Counted from the stretch's first letter, positions 1 to 9,484 are shown. The stretch is DNA of 62,471 nt from an uncultured Clostridium sp. (GCA_900553125.1 USCB01000008.1:1-62471); one strand, 5' to 3'. The notes: generated by a model not told the origin, from the sequence alone. A program made the numbers and translations.

Positions 1-75
1 AAAATTTAGTGCTAATAAATAAAATTTTTTAAGACATTTTCAAAAATGATTGACACTTTATTACAAGTAGAAAAG

Positions 76-116
76 AAAAAGAACACTAGAATTTCTTTTT
101 TTGTGTTCTTTTTTTT
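76..116 (-). terminator. Hairpin at 3' end of XRE gene
   Basis: Inverted repeat AAAAAGAACAC / GTGTTCTTTTT around a 17-base loop. It overlaps the last codons and stop of the minus-strand regulator gene. T-rich on both sides, so it could terminate in either direction. Confidence 0.6.
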
Positions 117-460
117 ATTTCTATCATAGAATTTGCAAGGCCTTTACAATAAATAATATATTCCTTAATAGCCTTTTTATCATTTAATTGTTCTAATATA
201 TTTTTAAATTCTATTAGAAATTTATCTATTTCTATACTATTAGAATCATCTGTTACATTTTCAAGTAACAAATAGTCTAAAGAAAGGTCTAAAACTTTTA
301 CTATCTGTAACATAGTTGGTAAACTGGCAATTCTATTACCACTTTCTATATTGCTAATATAAGATGGAGTAACGTCAACAAGTTCCGCTAATTTTTCTTG
401 TGATATATTTTTTTGTTGTCTTTTGGCTTTAATTTTTTTTCCAATAGATTGTAATTCCAT
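86..460 (-). CDS. XRE-family HTH transcriptional regulator
   Basis: A 124-aa cytoplasmic DNA-binding protein. Residues about 6-60 form a Cro/C1-type helix-turn-helix: IGKKIKAKRQQKNISQEKLA followed by a recognition helix with TPSYISNIESG. The C-terminal half is a short helical segment with no recognised domain, probably for dimerisation. An AGGAGG-type site precedes the ATG. The gene stands alone, tail to tail with nothing visible in the window, and separated from clpX by about 300 bases. An ATACGTT/AACGTAT inverted repeat 85 bases upstream is a candidate autoregulatory operator. Target genes cannot be inferred. Confidence 0.85.
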   Translation of the reverse strand: MELQSIGKKIKAKRQQKNISQEKLAELVDVTPSYISNIESGNRIASLPTMLQIVKVLDLSLDYLLLENVTDDSNSIEIDKFLIEFKNILEQLNDKKAIKEYIIYCKGLANSMIEIKKRTQKKKF

Positions 461-543
461 AAAAACCTCCTAGCTAAATTTAAGTATATATATAGGAGAT
501 AACTTTGAGAATAAACTATTTGTTTTTACCATTTCTGTGTGAA

Positions 544-563
544 ATACGTTTAACTTAACGTAT
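544..563. promoter_or_regulatory. Inverted repeat, candidate XRE operator
   Basis: Perfect 7-bp arms ATACGTT and AACGTAT separated by six bases, about 85 bp upstream of the XRE start. Such sites are typical for autoregulating XRE repressors. Binding is inference only. The rest of 461-766 shows no gene. Confidence 0.35.
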
Positions 564-707
564 AGAAACAAAATAAAAAATGTTTGAAAAAATAAATTAA
601 TAGAAATATAAAATAAAAATAAAAATAAAACCAAAATAATAAAACTTAACATAAGTCTGTTGACCTACTTCTTCCCCCATTTTATTATATATTTTTTTGC
701 AAAAAGT

Positions 708-748
708 AAAGTGTATAAGTTTTTTGGTACCTTTCACTTACACACTTT
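708..748 (-). terminator. Hairpin downstream of clpX
   Basis: Arms AAAGTGTATAAG and CTTACACACTTT (one mismatch) with a 17-base loop, 20-60 bases past the clpX stop. The 3' side on the minus strand is followed by only a short T run, so termination is probable but not certain. Confidence 0.5.
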
Positions 749-766
749 CTCTCCATATTTCAAATA

Positions 767-2041
767 TCACGCACTTGCTTTATTCTCATCCACAACAACC
801 TCAGGTTCCTTGCCATTTTCAACAGTTTCCTTAGTTATTATGCACTTAGTAATCTTATCATTTGAAGGAATTTCAAACATAATATCAGTCATAATTCCCT
901 CGATTATAGAACGAAGTCCTCTGGCTCCTGTTTTAAGTTCAATTGCTTTATTAACAATTGCTTCCAATGCATCATCTTTAAACTCAAGTTCAACACCATC
1001 AATTTCAAGCAATTTCTTATATTGCTTAACTAATGCATTCTTAGGCTCTACAACAATTTTCTTTAAAGCTTCTTTGTCAAGCTCTTTAAGAGTTGCAACA
1101 ATTGGAAGTCTACCAATAAATTCTGGAATTAAACCAAATTTTAATAAATCCTGTGGTAACAATTCCTCAAATATTTTATATTTATCAATTTCTTTATTTG
1201 ATTGAATTGCAGTTCCAAAACCTATTGTTTTCTTACCAGTTCTGTCTCTTATAATATTTTCCAGCCCCTCAAACGCTCCTCCACAAATAAATAATATGTT
1301 TGATGTATCTATTTGTATCATTTCTTGATGAGGATGTTTTCTTCCTCCTTGTGGTGGAACAGATGCAATTGTACCTTCAACAATTTTTAAAAGTGCTTGC
1401 TGAACTCCTTCTCCGCTTACATCTCTTGTTATTGATGGATTTTCTGATTTTCTTGTTATTTTATCTATTTCATCTATATAGATAATTCCTTTTTCTGCTC
1501 TTTCTATATCTCCATCTGCTGCTTGAATAAGTTTTAAAAGGATATTTTCAACATCTTCTCCAACATATCCAGCCTCTGTAAGTGTTGTAGCATCAGCGAT
1601 TGCAAATGGTACATTTAAAATTCTAGCTAGTGTACTTGCTAAAAGTGTTTTTCCACAACCAGTAGGTCCAAGAAGTAAAATATTACTTTTTTGAATTTCA
1701 ACTTCGTCTTGTTTGTTTTTATTTTTTTCTTCGTGGTTTATTCTTTTATAATGATTATATACCGCAACTGATAATATTTTCTTAGCCTCATTTTGCCCTA
1801 TTACATAATCATCTAAAACCTTTTTTATCTCTTTAGGACTTGGAATTTTTGTTTCTTCATTTAATGTATATGCTTCTTCTTCGTCAAGAAATCCCTCTTC
1901 TTCTAATATAGAAGTACAAAGGCTTATACATTCGTCACAGATATATACGCCAGGTCCTGCAACTATTTTCTTTACTCCACTTTGTGGCTTTCCACAAAAA
2001 GAACAATATACATTTTTCATTGTTTCATCATTTTTTGCCAT
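767..2041 (-). CDS. clpX: ATP-dependent Clp protease ATP-binding subunit ClpX
   Basis: AAA+ unfoldase that recognises tagged or unfolded proteins and feeds them to ClpP in the cytoplasm. The 424-aa length is normal. Zinc-binding domain with C13, C16, C35 and C38; Walker A GPTGCGKT near residue 125; pore loop GYVGED; Walker B IIYIDEIDK; RKH loop in GGRKHPHQ; C-terminal sensor 2 region (GARGLRS). It lies 14 bases downstream of clpP and in the order tig-clpP-clpX, the classical Firmicutes arrangement, so it is probably co-transcribed with clpP. No anomaly seen. Confidence 0.98.
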   Translation of the reverse strand: MAKNDETMKNVYCSFCGKPQSGVKKIVAGPGVYICDECISLCTSILEEEGFLDEEEAYTLNEETKIPSPKEIKKVLDDYVIGQNEAKKILSVAVYNHYKRINHEEKNKNKQDEVEIQKSNILLLGPTGCGKTLLASTLARILNVPFAIADATTLTEAGYVGEDVENILLKLIQAADGDIERAEKGIIYIDEIDKITRKSENPSITRDVSGEGVQQALLKIVEGTIASVPPQGGRKHPHQEMIQIDTSNILFICGGAFEGLENIIRDRTGKKTIGFGTAIQSNKEIDKYKIFEELLPQDLLKFGLIPEFIGRLPIVATLKELDKEALKKIVVEPKNALVKQYKKLLEIDGVELEFKDDALEAIVNKAIELKTGARGLRSIIEGIMTDIMFEIPSNDKITKCIITKETVENGKEPEVVVDENKASA

Positions 2042-2055
2042 TACAAAACTCTCCC

Positions 2056-2661
2056 TTATTTTCTTTTATATAAAATTTCATCTATTAAACCGTACTCTAA
2101 AGCTTCTTCTGCTGTCATATAATTATCTCTTTCTGTATCTTTCATAACTTGTTCAATTGGTTTTCCTGTTCTGTCAGCTAAGATTTTTGTTAATCTTTCT
2201 CTTGTTTTAATCATTTGCTCTGCCTGAATTTTTATGTCTGTTGTTTGACCAGAAATTCCTCCGCCACCAATTAATGGTTGATGTATTAATATTTCTGCAT
2301 TTGGCATTGCAAATCTTTTTCCTTTTTCTCCATTTGCTAATAATACTGCTCCAAAGCTTGCAGCTAATCCTAGGCAAAATGTTGATACAGGGCATTTAAT
2401 GTAGTTCATTGTATCTACTATTGCTAATCCATCTGTTACACTTCCTCCAGGTGAATTTATATAGAAATATATTTCTTTATCTGGATCTTCTGATTCTAAG
2501 AATAGCATTTGAGCTATTACTAAGCTTGCTGTTGTGCTATTTACGTCTTCTCCTAAAAATATTATTCTGTCTTTTAATAATCTTGAAAAGATATCATAAG
2601 AACGTTCTCCCTTACTTGTTTGTTCTATTACGTAAGGTACTAAACTGTTTTTTTCTAACAT
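2056..2661 (-). CDS. clpP: ATP-dependent Clp protease proteolytic subunit ClpP
   Basis: Serine peptidase forming the tetradecameric chamber that degrades substrates unfolded by ClpX. 201 aa, normal length. Catalytic Ser102 in LAASFGA and His127 in ILIHQPL are visible, with the Asp in the ERDNYM segment. The hydrophobic-patch and handle regions are intact. Start ATG is preceded by an AGGAGG-like site. The 5' leader between tig and clpP carries four tandem copies of a 31-bp GGACCGGGT repeat ending 16 bases upstream of the start. Confidence 0.98.
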   Translation of the reverse strand: MLEKNSLVPYVIEQTSKGERSYDIFSRLLKDRIIFLGEDVNSTTASLVIAQMLFLESEDPDKEIYFYINSPGGSVTDGLAIVDTMNYIKCPVSTFCLGLAASFGAVLLANGEKGKRFAMPNAEILIHQPLIGGGGISGQTTDIKIQAEQMIKTRERLTKILADRTGKPIEQVMKDTERDNYMTAEEALEYGLIDEILYKRK

Positions 2662-2676
2662 GATTTTTTCCTCCTT

Positions 2677-2800
2677 GTTCTTTTGGGACCGGGTCTTTTG
2701 TGAACATGTTCTTTTGGGACCGGGTCTTTTTGGTACATTGTTCTTTTGGGACCGGGTCTTTCGTGAACATGTTCTTTTGGGACCGGGTCTTTTATGAACA
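2677..2800. repeat. Four tandem copies of GGACCGG(G/T)TC repeat
   Basis: Units of 31, 32, 31 and 30 bp, each built as GTTCTTTTGGGACCGG + GTCTTTT + a variable TGAACAT end. Located in the clpP 5' leader, just upstream of the ribosome binding site. Related copies lie at 29231-29293, 32745-32806, 37800-37829 and 51868-51960. There are no spacers, so it is not CRISPR. Confidence 0.9.
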
Positions 2801-2867
2801 ATTTTGATAAAAAAAGGGAATGAATAAAAAATCTCTTTTTTAAACCTCCCCCTACTTTTACTTAATA

Positions 2868-4265
2868 TTATTCTGATTTTTTTGTTGTTTTCTTTGTTTC
2901 AGTATTTTTTGTTGCTTTTTCAGTTTTTTCTTCTTTTGTTTCTTCTTTATCAGCTTTTTTTGTTGCTGTTTTTTTAGTAGCTTTCTTTTCCTTGCTATTT
3001 GCAACTAAGAATTCCATAGCCTTTTCATTTTCAATTCCTTGTTTTATATAATTCTTGATGTTCTCATTTTCTTCTAATTCTTTAGCTTCTTTTCCATAGT
3101 TTTTAGCCATTTCTTCAATTTTAGCTTTGATTTCGTCATCTGATGCCTCTATTTTTTCAGCTTTGATAACTGCCTCTAATGCTAATCTTGATTTTATAGC
3201 ATCTATTGCTTGAGGTTCATAATTTTTTCTGAATTCTTCTTCAGTTTGGTTCATCATTTTTAAGTATTGTTCCATTTTTAGACCTTGATATGACATTCTT
3301 TGTTCCATATCTCTCATCATGTTATCTATTTCCATTTCTACCATTCCTGATGGAATTTCTACTTTCATGTCTTCTACAACTGCTTTTACTGCCGCATCTT
3401 CTTTTTCATATTTTTCTCTGTCTTTGTTTTGTTTTTCTTGTTTTTCTTTGATGCTATTTTTTAGCTCTTCTAATGTATCGAATTCACTTACGTCTTTTGC
3501 GAATTCGTCATCTAATTCTGGTAATTCTTTTTTCTTTAATTCATGTAGTTTTACTTTGAATGTTGCAGGTTTTCCAGCTAGTTCTTTAGAGAAGTATTCT
3601 TTTGGGAATGTTACATTTACGTCTTTTTCTTCGTCTATGTTCATTCCTACTACTTGGTCTTCGAATCCTTCTATAAATGAATGACTTCCTAATACTAGGT
3701 CATAGTTTTCTGCTTTTCCACCTTCAAATTGTTTTCCATCTACATATCCATCAAAGTCGATTGTTGCTGTGTCTCCATTCTCAGCTGCTCTATCATCAAC
3801 TGTAACTAGTCTTGCATTTTGTTCTTGCATTGATTTTAATTCGTTTTCGATGTCTTCTTTCTTTACATTATACTCTATTTTTTCAATTTCTATACCTTTA
3901 TATTTTCCGAGTTCTACTTCTGGCTTTGTTTGTACTGTTGCTGTGAATTTTAAGTCTTGTCCTTTTTCCATTGTTATTATATCTATTTCTGGTCTTGAAA
4001 CTGCTTCTATGTTGTTGTCTTTTAGAGCTTTATCATATTCCTCAGGAACTAGGTTATTAAATGCATCTTCATAGAATATTTCTTTTCCATAATATCTTTC
4101 TACTATGTTTTGTGGTGCTTTTCCTTTTCTGAATCCTGGAATATTGAAGTATTTTGCACTTTGGAAATATACTTTTTTTATGGCATTTTCAAATTTTTCT
4201 GCCTCTATTGTAATTTCTAATTTTACTTCATTTGCGTTTTGTGTTTTTTCTACTTTACACTCCAT
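2868..4265 (-). CDS. tig: Trigger factor
   Basis: Ribosome-associated chaperone and peptidyl-prolyl isomerase acting on nascent chains. 465 aa. N-terminal ribosome-binding domain with the signature GFRKGKAP near residue 45; central FKBP-type PPIase domain (about 155-240, containing DGKQFEGGKAENYDLVLGS-like sequence); C-terminal helical substrate arms to about residue 425. The last 40 residues are a low-complexity K/T/E tail (KKATKKTATKKAD, TEKATKNTETKK), longer than in most trigger factors and probably disordered. Promoter found at 4333-4360. First gene of tig-clpP-clpX. Confidence 0.97.
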   Translation of the reverse strand: MECKVEKTQNANEVKLEITIEAEKFENAIKKVYFQSAKYFNIPGFRKGKAPQNIVERYYGKEIFYEDAFNNLVPEEYDKALKDNNIEAVSRPEIDIITMEKGQDLKFTATVQTKPEVELGKYKGIEIEKIEYNVKKEDIENELKSMQEQNARLVTVDDRAAENGDTATIDFDGYVDGKQFEGGKAENYDLVLGSHSFIEGFEDQVVGMNIDEEKDVNVTFPKEYFSKELAGKPATFKVKLHELKKKELPELDDEFAKDVSEFDTLEELKNSIKEKQEKQNKDREKYEKEDAAVKAVVEDMKVEIPSGMVEMEIDNMMRDMEQRMSYQGLKMEQYLKMMNQTEEEFRKNYEPQAIDAIKSRLALEAVIKAEKIEASDDEIKAKIEEMAKNYGKEAKELEENENIKNYIKQGIENEKAMEFLVANSKEKKATKKTATKKADKEETKEEKTEKATKNTETKKTTKKSE

Positions 4266-4332
4266 TTAAAATCTTCCTTTCTATTTATGTCTTTTTTCTA
4301 AAATTCCCTACGCGAAATTCATATACTTTCCC

Positions 4333-4360
4333 ATTATATCACATTTTTAATAAATTGCAA
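4333..4360 (-). promoter_or_regulatory. Promoter of tig
   Basis: On the minus strand, -35 TTGCAA and -10 TATAAT with 16-bp spacing, about 70 bp upstream of the tig ATG. The remaining intergenic bases to rpmB hold no gene; a weak TGTGC/GCACA hairpin lies at about 4439-4457. Confidence 0.7.
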
Positions 4361-4522
4361 CAAATTTTTAAGATTTTTTTTAAAATGTCTTGTATTTTAT
4401 TTTATTTTGTGTTAAACTAGATAAAGTCGATTGACTTGTGTGCGAATAAAAAGCACATAATAAAATGGATTTATCGTTGTTACATAGATAGAAATAAGTC
4501 AATTTAAGGAGGTGCAAAGGAA

Positions 4523-4720
4523 ATGGCAGTTTGTGCAATTTGTCAAAAAAAACCAATTTCTGGAAATAAAATTAGTATCGCACGTTCACACGTAAGTAGA
4601 AGAGCTCCACGTACATGGAAACCTAACTTAAGAAGTGTTAAGGCTGAAATCAATGGTGAAGTTAAAAGAGTTTGTGTTTGTGCTAAGTGTTTAAGAAATG
4701 GAAAAGTTAAAAGAGTATAA
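4523..4720 (+). CDS. rpmB: 50S ribosomal protein L28
   Basis: 65-aa ribosomal large-subunit protein. The N terminus has a CxxC pair (MAVCAICQ) and the C terminus CVCAKC, the zinc-binding C+ form. Typical ISGNKISIARSHVSRR core. A strong AAGGAGG site lies seven bases before ATG. Monocistronic: followed immediately by a GC-rich terminator. One of the few plus-strand genes in the window. Confidence 0.97.
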   Translation: MAVCAICQKKPISGNKISIARSHVSRRAPRTWKPNLRSVKAEINGEVKRVCVCAKCLRNGKVKRV

Positions 4721-4721
4721 T

Positions 4722-4752
4722 AAAAAAACACCGGTAAAGCCGGTGTTTTTTT
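4722..4752 (+). terminator. Rho-independent terminator of rpmB
   Basis: AAAACACCGG-TAAAG-CCGGTGTTTTTTT type hairpin starting right after the stop codon, with a run of T on the plus strand. Confidence 0.92.
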
Positions 4753-4772
4753 ATGTTGGTCAATAATTCGAT

Positions 4773-4801
4773 AAAATAGCAATAAATAATATTGCTATTT
4801 T
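4773..4801. terminator. Bidirectional AT hairpin
   Basis: AAAATAGCAAT / ATTGCTATTTT with an AAATAAT loop. Same sequence type as the hairpin at 18445-18475. It probably terminates the minus-strand gene 4855-6417 and insulates it from rpmB. Confidence 0.6.
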
Positions 4802-4818
4802 TCTTTTAAAGGTTTTTT

Positions 4819-4843
4819 GGTGCCAAACAAACCGTTTGACACC
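4819..4843. repeat. Inverted repeat at 3' edge of orphan gene
   Basis: GGTGCCAAAC and GTTTGACACC (one mismatch) separated by five bases, ending 11 bases before the stop of the GC-richer gene 4855-6417. Could be a second terminator stem or an end of an acquired segment; no partner copy was found at the other end. Confidence 0.4.
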
Positions 4844-4854
4844 CTTGTAGAGAT

Positions 4855-6417
4855 TTATTTCATATTTCCATATACATTTACCATATTATTTGGCAAACGC
4901 TCTGGATTATTTTTCAAGATATGCTTAAAAATCAAATAATATATTTTATCTGACTTTGAAGACATATTCTCTCCAAACATTTTCACACGTTTAAGTGCTG
5001 CCATCATCTTATTTGCCTCCAAGGCTCTGACTTTTGCCTTTTTACTGCAACAAATAATGACCTGAAGGTCTGATGAAAATCCTATTTTTTCTAATACCTC
5101 CTTTGCAGGTACCTTGCCATAATAGTATTTTTCAAGTACTTCTTCAGCATCAGCATCTAAAACTGACATAAAGCCCTCGAAATCAATATCATCTTCCTTA
5201 TCAACATACCCCATATTGAGTATGAATTCCTTTGAGGTCTCTGCAATTGAAACTTCTTCCTCAAGTAAACCTTCCATCCCATATTCAGAAATTGTCTTGT
5301 TCTCCTCTCCAAATCTGAATTCCGGATGATTGCAAAGCCATTTATATACTTCAACATGCATTTGAAGTTCTTCCTGACTTGTAACATATAATTTTCGGTC
5401 CTGATTTTCTTTCGAAACAATCTCATAGCATTTATAGCTTCTCCTCTTGAACTTGCTGTAAGGATCTGTTCCTACCTTAAAAAATGAATTTAATGTTCCA
5501 ATTCCTCCAGCCTTATATGCAAGAACTGCCTCTTGTAATAAATCCGCTCTTGTAACTTTCATTCCGGACTTTGTGAAAAAGTAATACATTCCTGAAACCC
5601 ATAAAGTCGGGAACAGCTTTCTTTTCACATCTTCCCTTATAGAACTTGCCTTGAGACTTGCACATTCATTTTTTTCAAATTCTGCAAAGGCAATAAATTG
5701 GTTTCTTACATGTTCTGGATACATATTCACAAAACTCTGAAACATTTCCAGAATAAACTCTCCATCCTGTGCACCTAAGAATTCTTCTGCCTTCTCAAAT
5801 ATCAACATAACTTCAGGTGTGAGAATTGCCGCTCTTTCAAACAGCAAGCTCTTCTTAACATTAATAGTTTTGTTGGCATGATTGATATCATCCCAAAAGA
5901 ATCCTTGATCCCGCAAAACAAACGCCCACATTCTGAACCATTTCATCCTCTGGAGAGCATCCATATCTTCCGGTGCATCCAGTTTTGGGGCAATTTTTTC
6001 TGCCATATCATGGAATGCTTTAGAATACTGGTAGCAATTTTCTACTGTGCGGTATTTGTTCCAAAAATTATTTGTAAATGCTGCCAGCTTTTTTTGCTGC
6101 TTATCTGGAAGTGGATTATGAAAATCATAATATCTTCTAGCTTTCGCTAATCCCTTCTGATTGTCCTTTTCAACAACATTTTCCAGAAAATCTTTCACCA
6201 TCCGTACAGAAATTTGATGAGTATAGTCATTTGGAGCTAAACCCATATAAATCAATGCAAGCTGCTGCACTTCATATGGATCCATCCCTTCATAATCAAC
6301 TACCCGATCTAATAAATGTTCCAATGTTTCATTTTTAGGGTCTTTTTCAAACTTTGCTTTTGCCTCCTTTGCCTTTTGAATTGATTCTTCTAACATTTGA
6401 TTGAATTTTTTTTCCAT
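4855..6417 (-). CDS. Uncharacterised 520-aa protein, probably acquired
   Basis: I do not recognise the family. The protein is soluble, helix-rich, with many aromatic residues (for example WFRMWAFVLRDQGFFWDD around residue 165) and charged helices; no signal peptide, membrane segment or catalytic motif stands out. Base composition is clearly higher in GC than the neighbours. It contains three in-frame CGG codons (Arg38, Arg72, Arg169), whereas intact native genes of the window have none. If CGG is a frameshift signal here, this gene cannot be read as one chain, so it is either a recent acquisition or evidence against that idea. Stands alone between rpmB and der. Confidence 0.75.
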   Translation of the reverse strand: MEKKFNQMLEESIQKAKEAKAKFEKDPKNETLEHLLDRVVDYEGMDPYEVQQLALIYMGLAPNDYTHQISVRMVKDFLENVVEKDNQKGLAKARRYYDFHNPLPDKQQKKLAAFTNNFWNKYRTVENCYQYSKAFHDMAEKIAPKLDAPEDMDALQRMKWFRMWAFVLRDQGFFWDDINHANKTINVKKSLLFERAAILTPEVMLIFEKAEEFLGAQDGEFILEMFQSFVNMYPEHVRNQFIAFAEFEKNECASLKASSIREDVKRKLFPTLWVSGMYYFFTKSGMKVTRADLLQEAVLAYKAGGIGTLNSFFKVGTDPYSKFKRRSYKCYEIVSKENQDRKLYVTSQEELQMHVEVYKWLCNHPEFRFGEENKTISEYGMEGLLEEEVSIAETSKEFILNMGYVDKEDDIDFEGFMSVLDADAEEVLEKYYYGKVPAKEVLEKIGFSSDLQVIICCSKKAKVRALEANKMMAALKRVKMFGENMSSKSDKIYYLIFKHILKNNPERLPNNMVNVYGNMK

Positions 6418-6516
6418 TTCTTTGTTCTCCTTTTCTTTTGTTATTGGAAATCTCTACAATACTGACTTTACCACGCCAGTATTTTACCACATTATGTAAA
6501 AGATGTCAAAATTTGT

Positions 6517-7845
6517 CTATACATCTTTTTCCAATTTTTCTCTAACAATAATTCTAATTGGTGTTCCTTGCAAACCAAACTCTTTTCTTATTTGATTTAC
6601 CAAATACCTTTCATAAGAAAAATGGAATAAATCCTTTGAATTTACAAATATAACAAATGTTGGTGGCTTTGTTGAAGCTTGTGTACCATAGAAAATTTTA
6701 AGTTTCTTACCTTTATCTGATGGTGGTTGAACAATTGCAATTGCCTCATTTATAACTTGATTTAATTGACTTGTTGTAACTCTTTTAGCATTTTGCTTAG
6801 CTACTTCATTTATCATTCCAAATAATTTATCCACCCTTTGTCCAGTTTTGGCAGAAATAAACATTACAGGTGCATATGATAAATATGACAATTTCTCATA
6901 TATTGCTTTTCTATATTTTTCCAATGTTCCAGTATCTTTTTCATATTCATCCCATTTATTTACAACAATTATTATACCTTTTCCAGCCTCATGTGCCTCT
7001 CCTGCAATTTTGGCATCTTGTTCTGTTACACCTTCATTTGCATCTATTAGCATTAAACACACATCTGCTCTTTCTATTGCAAATAAAGACCTTAGCACAC
7101 TATATTTTTCAATTTTTTCTGTAACCTTACTTTTTCTTCTAATTCCTGCTGTATCAATAAATGTATATTTTCCATGTTCATTTTCAAAATAAGAATCTAT
7201 AGCATCACGAGTTGTACCTGCAATATCGCTTACTATATTTCTATTTTCACCTAAGATTTTATTTATTAACGATGATTTTCCAACATTAGGCTTTCCTATT
7301 ACAGCAACTTTTACTCTTTCATCATCTTCATTCCCATCAATTTCTTTTGGAAGATTATCATAAACTTTATCCAAAACATCTCCAATTCCTTGTGCATTAC
7401 TTGCAGATACTGGCATTGGATCTCCTATTCCTAAATTGTAAAATTCATATATGTCTGGTTGGAATTTTTGAAAACTATCAGCTTTATTACAAACTAATAT
7501 TATTGGCTTTTTAGATTTTTTAAGCATTAAAGCAATTTCTTCATCTGCGCTTGTTACACCTTGACGCACATCTGTCACAAATATTATTACATCTGCTATA
7601 TCTATTGCAATATTTGCTTGAAGTCGCATTTGAGTCAATATTACATCATTCTTTTCAGGTTCAATTCCTCCTGTATCTATTAATGTAAAACTTCTTCCTC
7701 TCCAATTACTTTCTCCATATATTCTATCTCTTGTAACTCCTGGAGTATCTTCTACTATTGATATCCTACTTCCAACTATATAATTAAAAAATGTTGACTT
7801 TCCAACATTTGGTCTTCCTATTATCGCAACTACTGGTTTTGACAT
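6517..7845 (-). CDS. der: Ribosome biogenesis GTPase Der (EngA)
   Basis: Tandem-GTPase protein needed for 50S subunit maturation. 442 aa. First G domain: GRPNVGKS at residue 11, DTPG, NKAD; second G domain: GKPNVGKS near 184, DTAG, NKWD; C-terminal KH-like domain from about 350. Complete and normal in length. ATG is preceded by AGAGGTG. Probably monocistronic; a GGGGACGG palindrome lies upstream between it and the amylase gene. Confidence 0.98.
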   Translation of the reverse strand: MSKPVVAIIGRPNVGKSTFFNYIVGSRISIVEDTPGVTRDRIYGESNWRGRSFTLIDTGGIEPEKNDVILTQMRLQANIAIDIADVIIFVTDVRQGVTSADEEIALMLKKSKKPIILVCNKADSFQKFQPDIYEFYNLGIGDPMPVSASNAQGIGDVLDKVYDNLPKEIDGNEDDERVKVAVIGKPNVGKSSLINKILGENRNIVSDIAGTTRDAIDSYFENEHGKYTFIDTAGIRRKSKVTEKIEKYSVLRSLFAIERADVCLMLIDANEGVTEQDAKIAGEAHEAGKGIIIVVNKWDEYEKDTGTLEKYRKAIYEKLSYLSYAPVMFISAKTGQRVDKLFGMINEVAKQNAKRVTTSQLNQVINEAIAIVQPPSDKGKKLKIFYGTQASTKPPTFVIFVNSKDLFHFSYERYLVNQIRKEFGLQGTPIRIIVREKLEKDV

Positions 7846-7924
7846 TTATTTCACCTCTTCTTTTTTAGATTTTTCTATTTTACTACATTTTTACCATTTT
7901 GGCAAGCTTTACATAACATTTTGT

Positions 7925-7964
7925 ATTGGGGACGGTTCTTTTTGCGAAAAGAACCGTCCCCAAT
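7925..7964. repeat. GGGGACGG palindromic repeat, copy 1
   Basis: Arms ATTGGGGACGGTTCTTTT and AAAAGAACCGTCCCCAAT with a TGCG centre. Placed between der and the amylase stop. Other copies: 9443, 14285, 22276, 31865, 35414 and 54092. Confidence 0.92.
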
Positions 7965-7974
7965 CAGAAATGTT

Positions 7975-9415
7975 TTATTTTCTCACCCAAACAGAACAAC
8001 TTCTTCCCTTAACCTTAAAAACTCCGCATCCATCACTATCAATAGTAACAACATCAGAGCAGTTATCCAAACAATCAATAAATTTCTCGCCAGAAAAACT
8101 TGTTCCAACATACATTCTCTTTTCAGCATCAAAAGAATTTGAACCAATTACAGCTAAACCAGAATCTAAATGTCTGTTATCACCTTCACGAGTCCAGCCA
8201 ATAATATTTCTATGGTCAAAATAATCGTGTTGCCTTCCATATGCTTTTAATTTTCTTAATGCTATAAGAGTTTTTATCATTGGTACAGGTTCAACATTTG
8301 AATGTGGAATTCCGTACAAATCTCCATAAAATATGCATGGATATCCATCTTTTCTGAGTAAAATTGTTGCATATGCTAATTGTTTCATCCAAGGTTCTAC
8401 AAAACTTTGTAAAGCTTGTCCGTGGCTGTGTATCGTGATTATCGACAAATGTTACAGCTTTTGCTGGGTTCTCATTTACTAATGTTTTTTCTAAAAGTTT
8501 TGACATATCAAAATCAGGGTTTACTGATGCATTATAGAAATTATTATGTAAAGGTACATCAAACAAAGACATTATTCCTTCAACTTCTGTCAAATATTTA
8601 TGAAGTTTCTCTACATCAGTCGACCAGTATTCTCCAACTGTAAATAATTCTTTTTGAGTTTGTTCTCTCAAATATGTAAGCCATTCTTTGTAAAATCCAG
8701 AATTGATATGTTTTACAGCATCTAATCTAAATCCATCTACTCTTGTTAATTTTTGATACCATAAGCCCCATCTTTTACATTCTTCTACTACATCTCTATT
8801 AGAAAAATCTAAATCAGCTCCCATTAAGTAATCAAAATTTGCAAATTCATTGTCAACTCCTTGTTGCCATTTCTTATCTTTAAATTTAAAAATAGCCTGT
8901 TCTCCTGTTGCACTGTTTATATCTATACCTGTAAAATGTGTCCAATTCCATTCGAAATCAGAATATTGATGATGTCTTGCTGGAAATGTGTAACGTGTTG
9001 CTGCTTTTATTTTTTCGATATCTCCTTCTTTGTTGTGGTCGCCCCATTCACACTTATTTGCCAATATGTCTTGTTCTTTATCAGCTCCCATTTTATGGTT
9101 TAGTACAATATCTGCATAAACATTTATTCCATTTTGTTTTAAGCTTTCTATTGCCCTTAGATATTCATCTTTTGTACCATATTTTGTAGGTATTGAACCT
9201 TTTTGGTCAAATTCTCCCAAATCATATACATCATATACTCCATATCCAACTTCATTTTTTCCATTGATTCCTTTGTATGCCGGTGGTAGCCATACTGATG
9301 TAATTCCAAGTGATGATATACTTTCAGCATCTTCTCTTATCTTATTCCATAATCCTTCTGGTAAATCTAAATACCATTCGAAATATTGCAATATTGTTCC
9401 ATTTATTTGTTTCAT
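7975..9415 (-). CDS. Cytoplasmic alpha-amylase (GH13), read through a +1 shift at CGG
   Basis: Hydrolyses internal alpha-1,4 bonds of starch or glycogen. Resembles the Bacillus liquefying amylases (GH13_5): start MKQINGTILQYFEW, nucleophile Asp in VDGFRLDAVKH, acid Glu in TVGEYW, third Asp in FVDNHDTQP. No signal peptide. The frame breaks right after DTQP at CGG (8420-8422): the zero frame gives RTSFTKF and soon stops, while dropping the C gives DTQPGQALQSFVEPW, exactly the family sequence, and runs to the normal C terminus (479 aa). Start placed at 9415, with GAGGAAAAC before ATG; a longer in-frame start would translate the upstream repeat. A pseudogene or sequencing error is the alternative. 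Confidence 0.85.
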
Positions 9416-9442
9416 TTGTTTTCCTCTTCTTTCTTTTCCTAA

Positions 9443-9477
9443 ATGGGGATTGGAGTCAAAAAGAACCGACCCCAATA
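9443..9477. repeat. GGGGACGG palindromic repeat, degenerate copy
   Basis: ATTGGAGTC and GACCCCAAT arms around AAAAAGAACC, a decayed member of the family seen at 7925. Lies in the 5' leader of the amylase gene, between it and the preceding thiolase stop. Confidence 0.7.
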
Positions 9478-9484
9478 GTTCCAA

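Noticed and set aside
2677..2800. Possible CRISPR array
   Set aside because: The units abut without unique spacers, and no cas genes are present; they are plain tandem repeats.
8420..8422. Classical programmed frameshift with slippery P-site codon
   Set aside because: The six codons preceding CGG (CCA, AAT, GAA, ACG, TTA, ATT) share nothing and cannot re-pair after +1; only CGG(A/T) is common.
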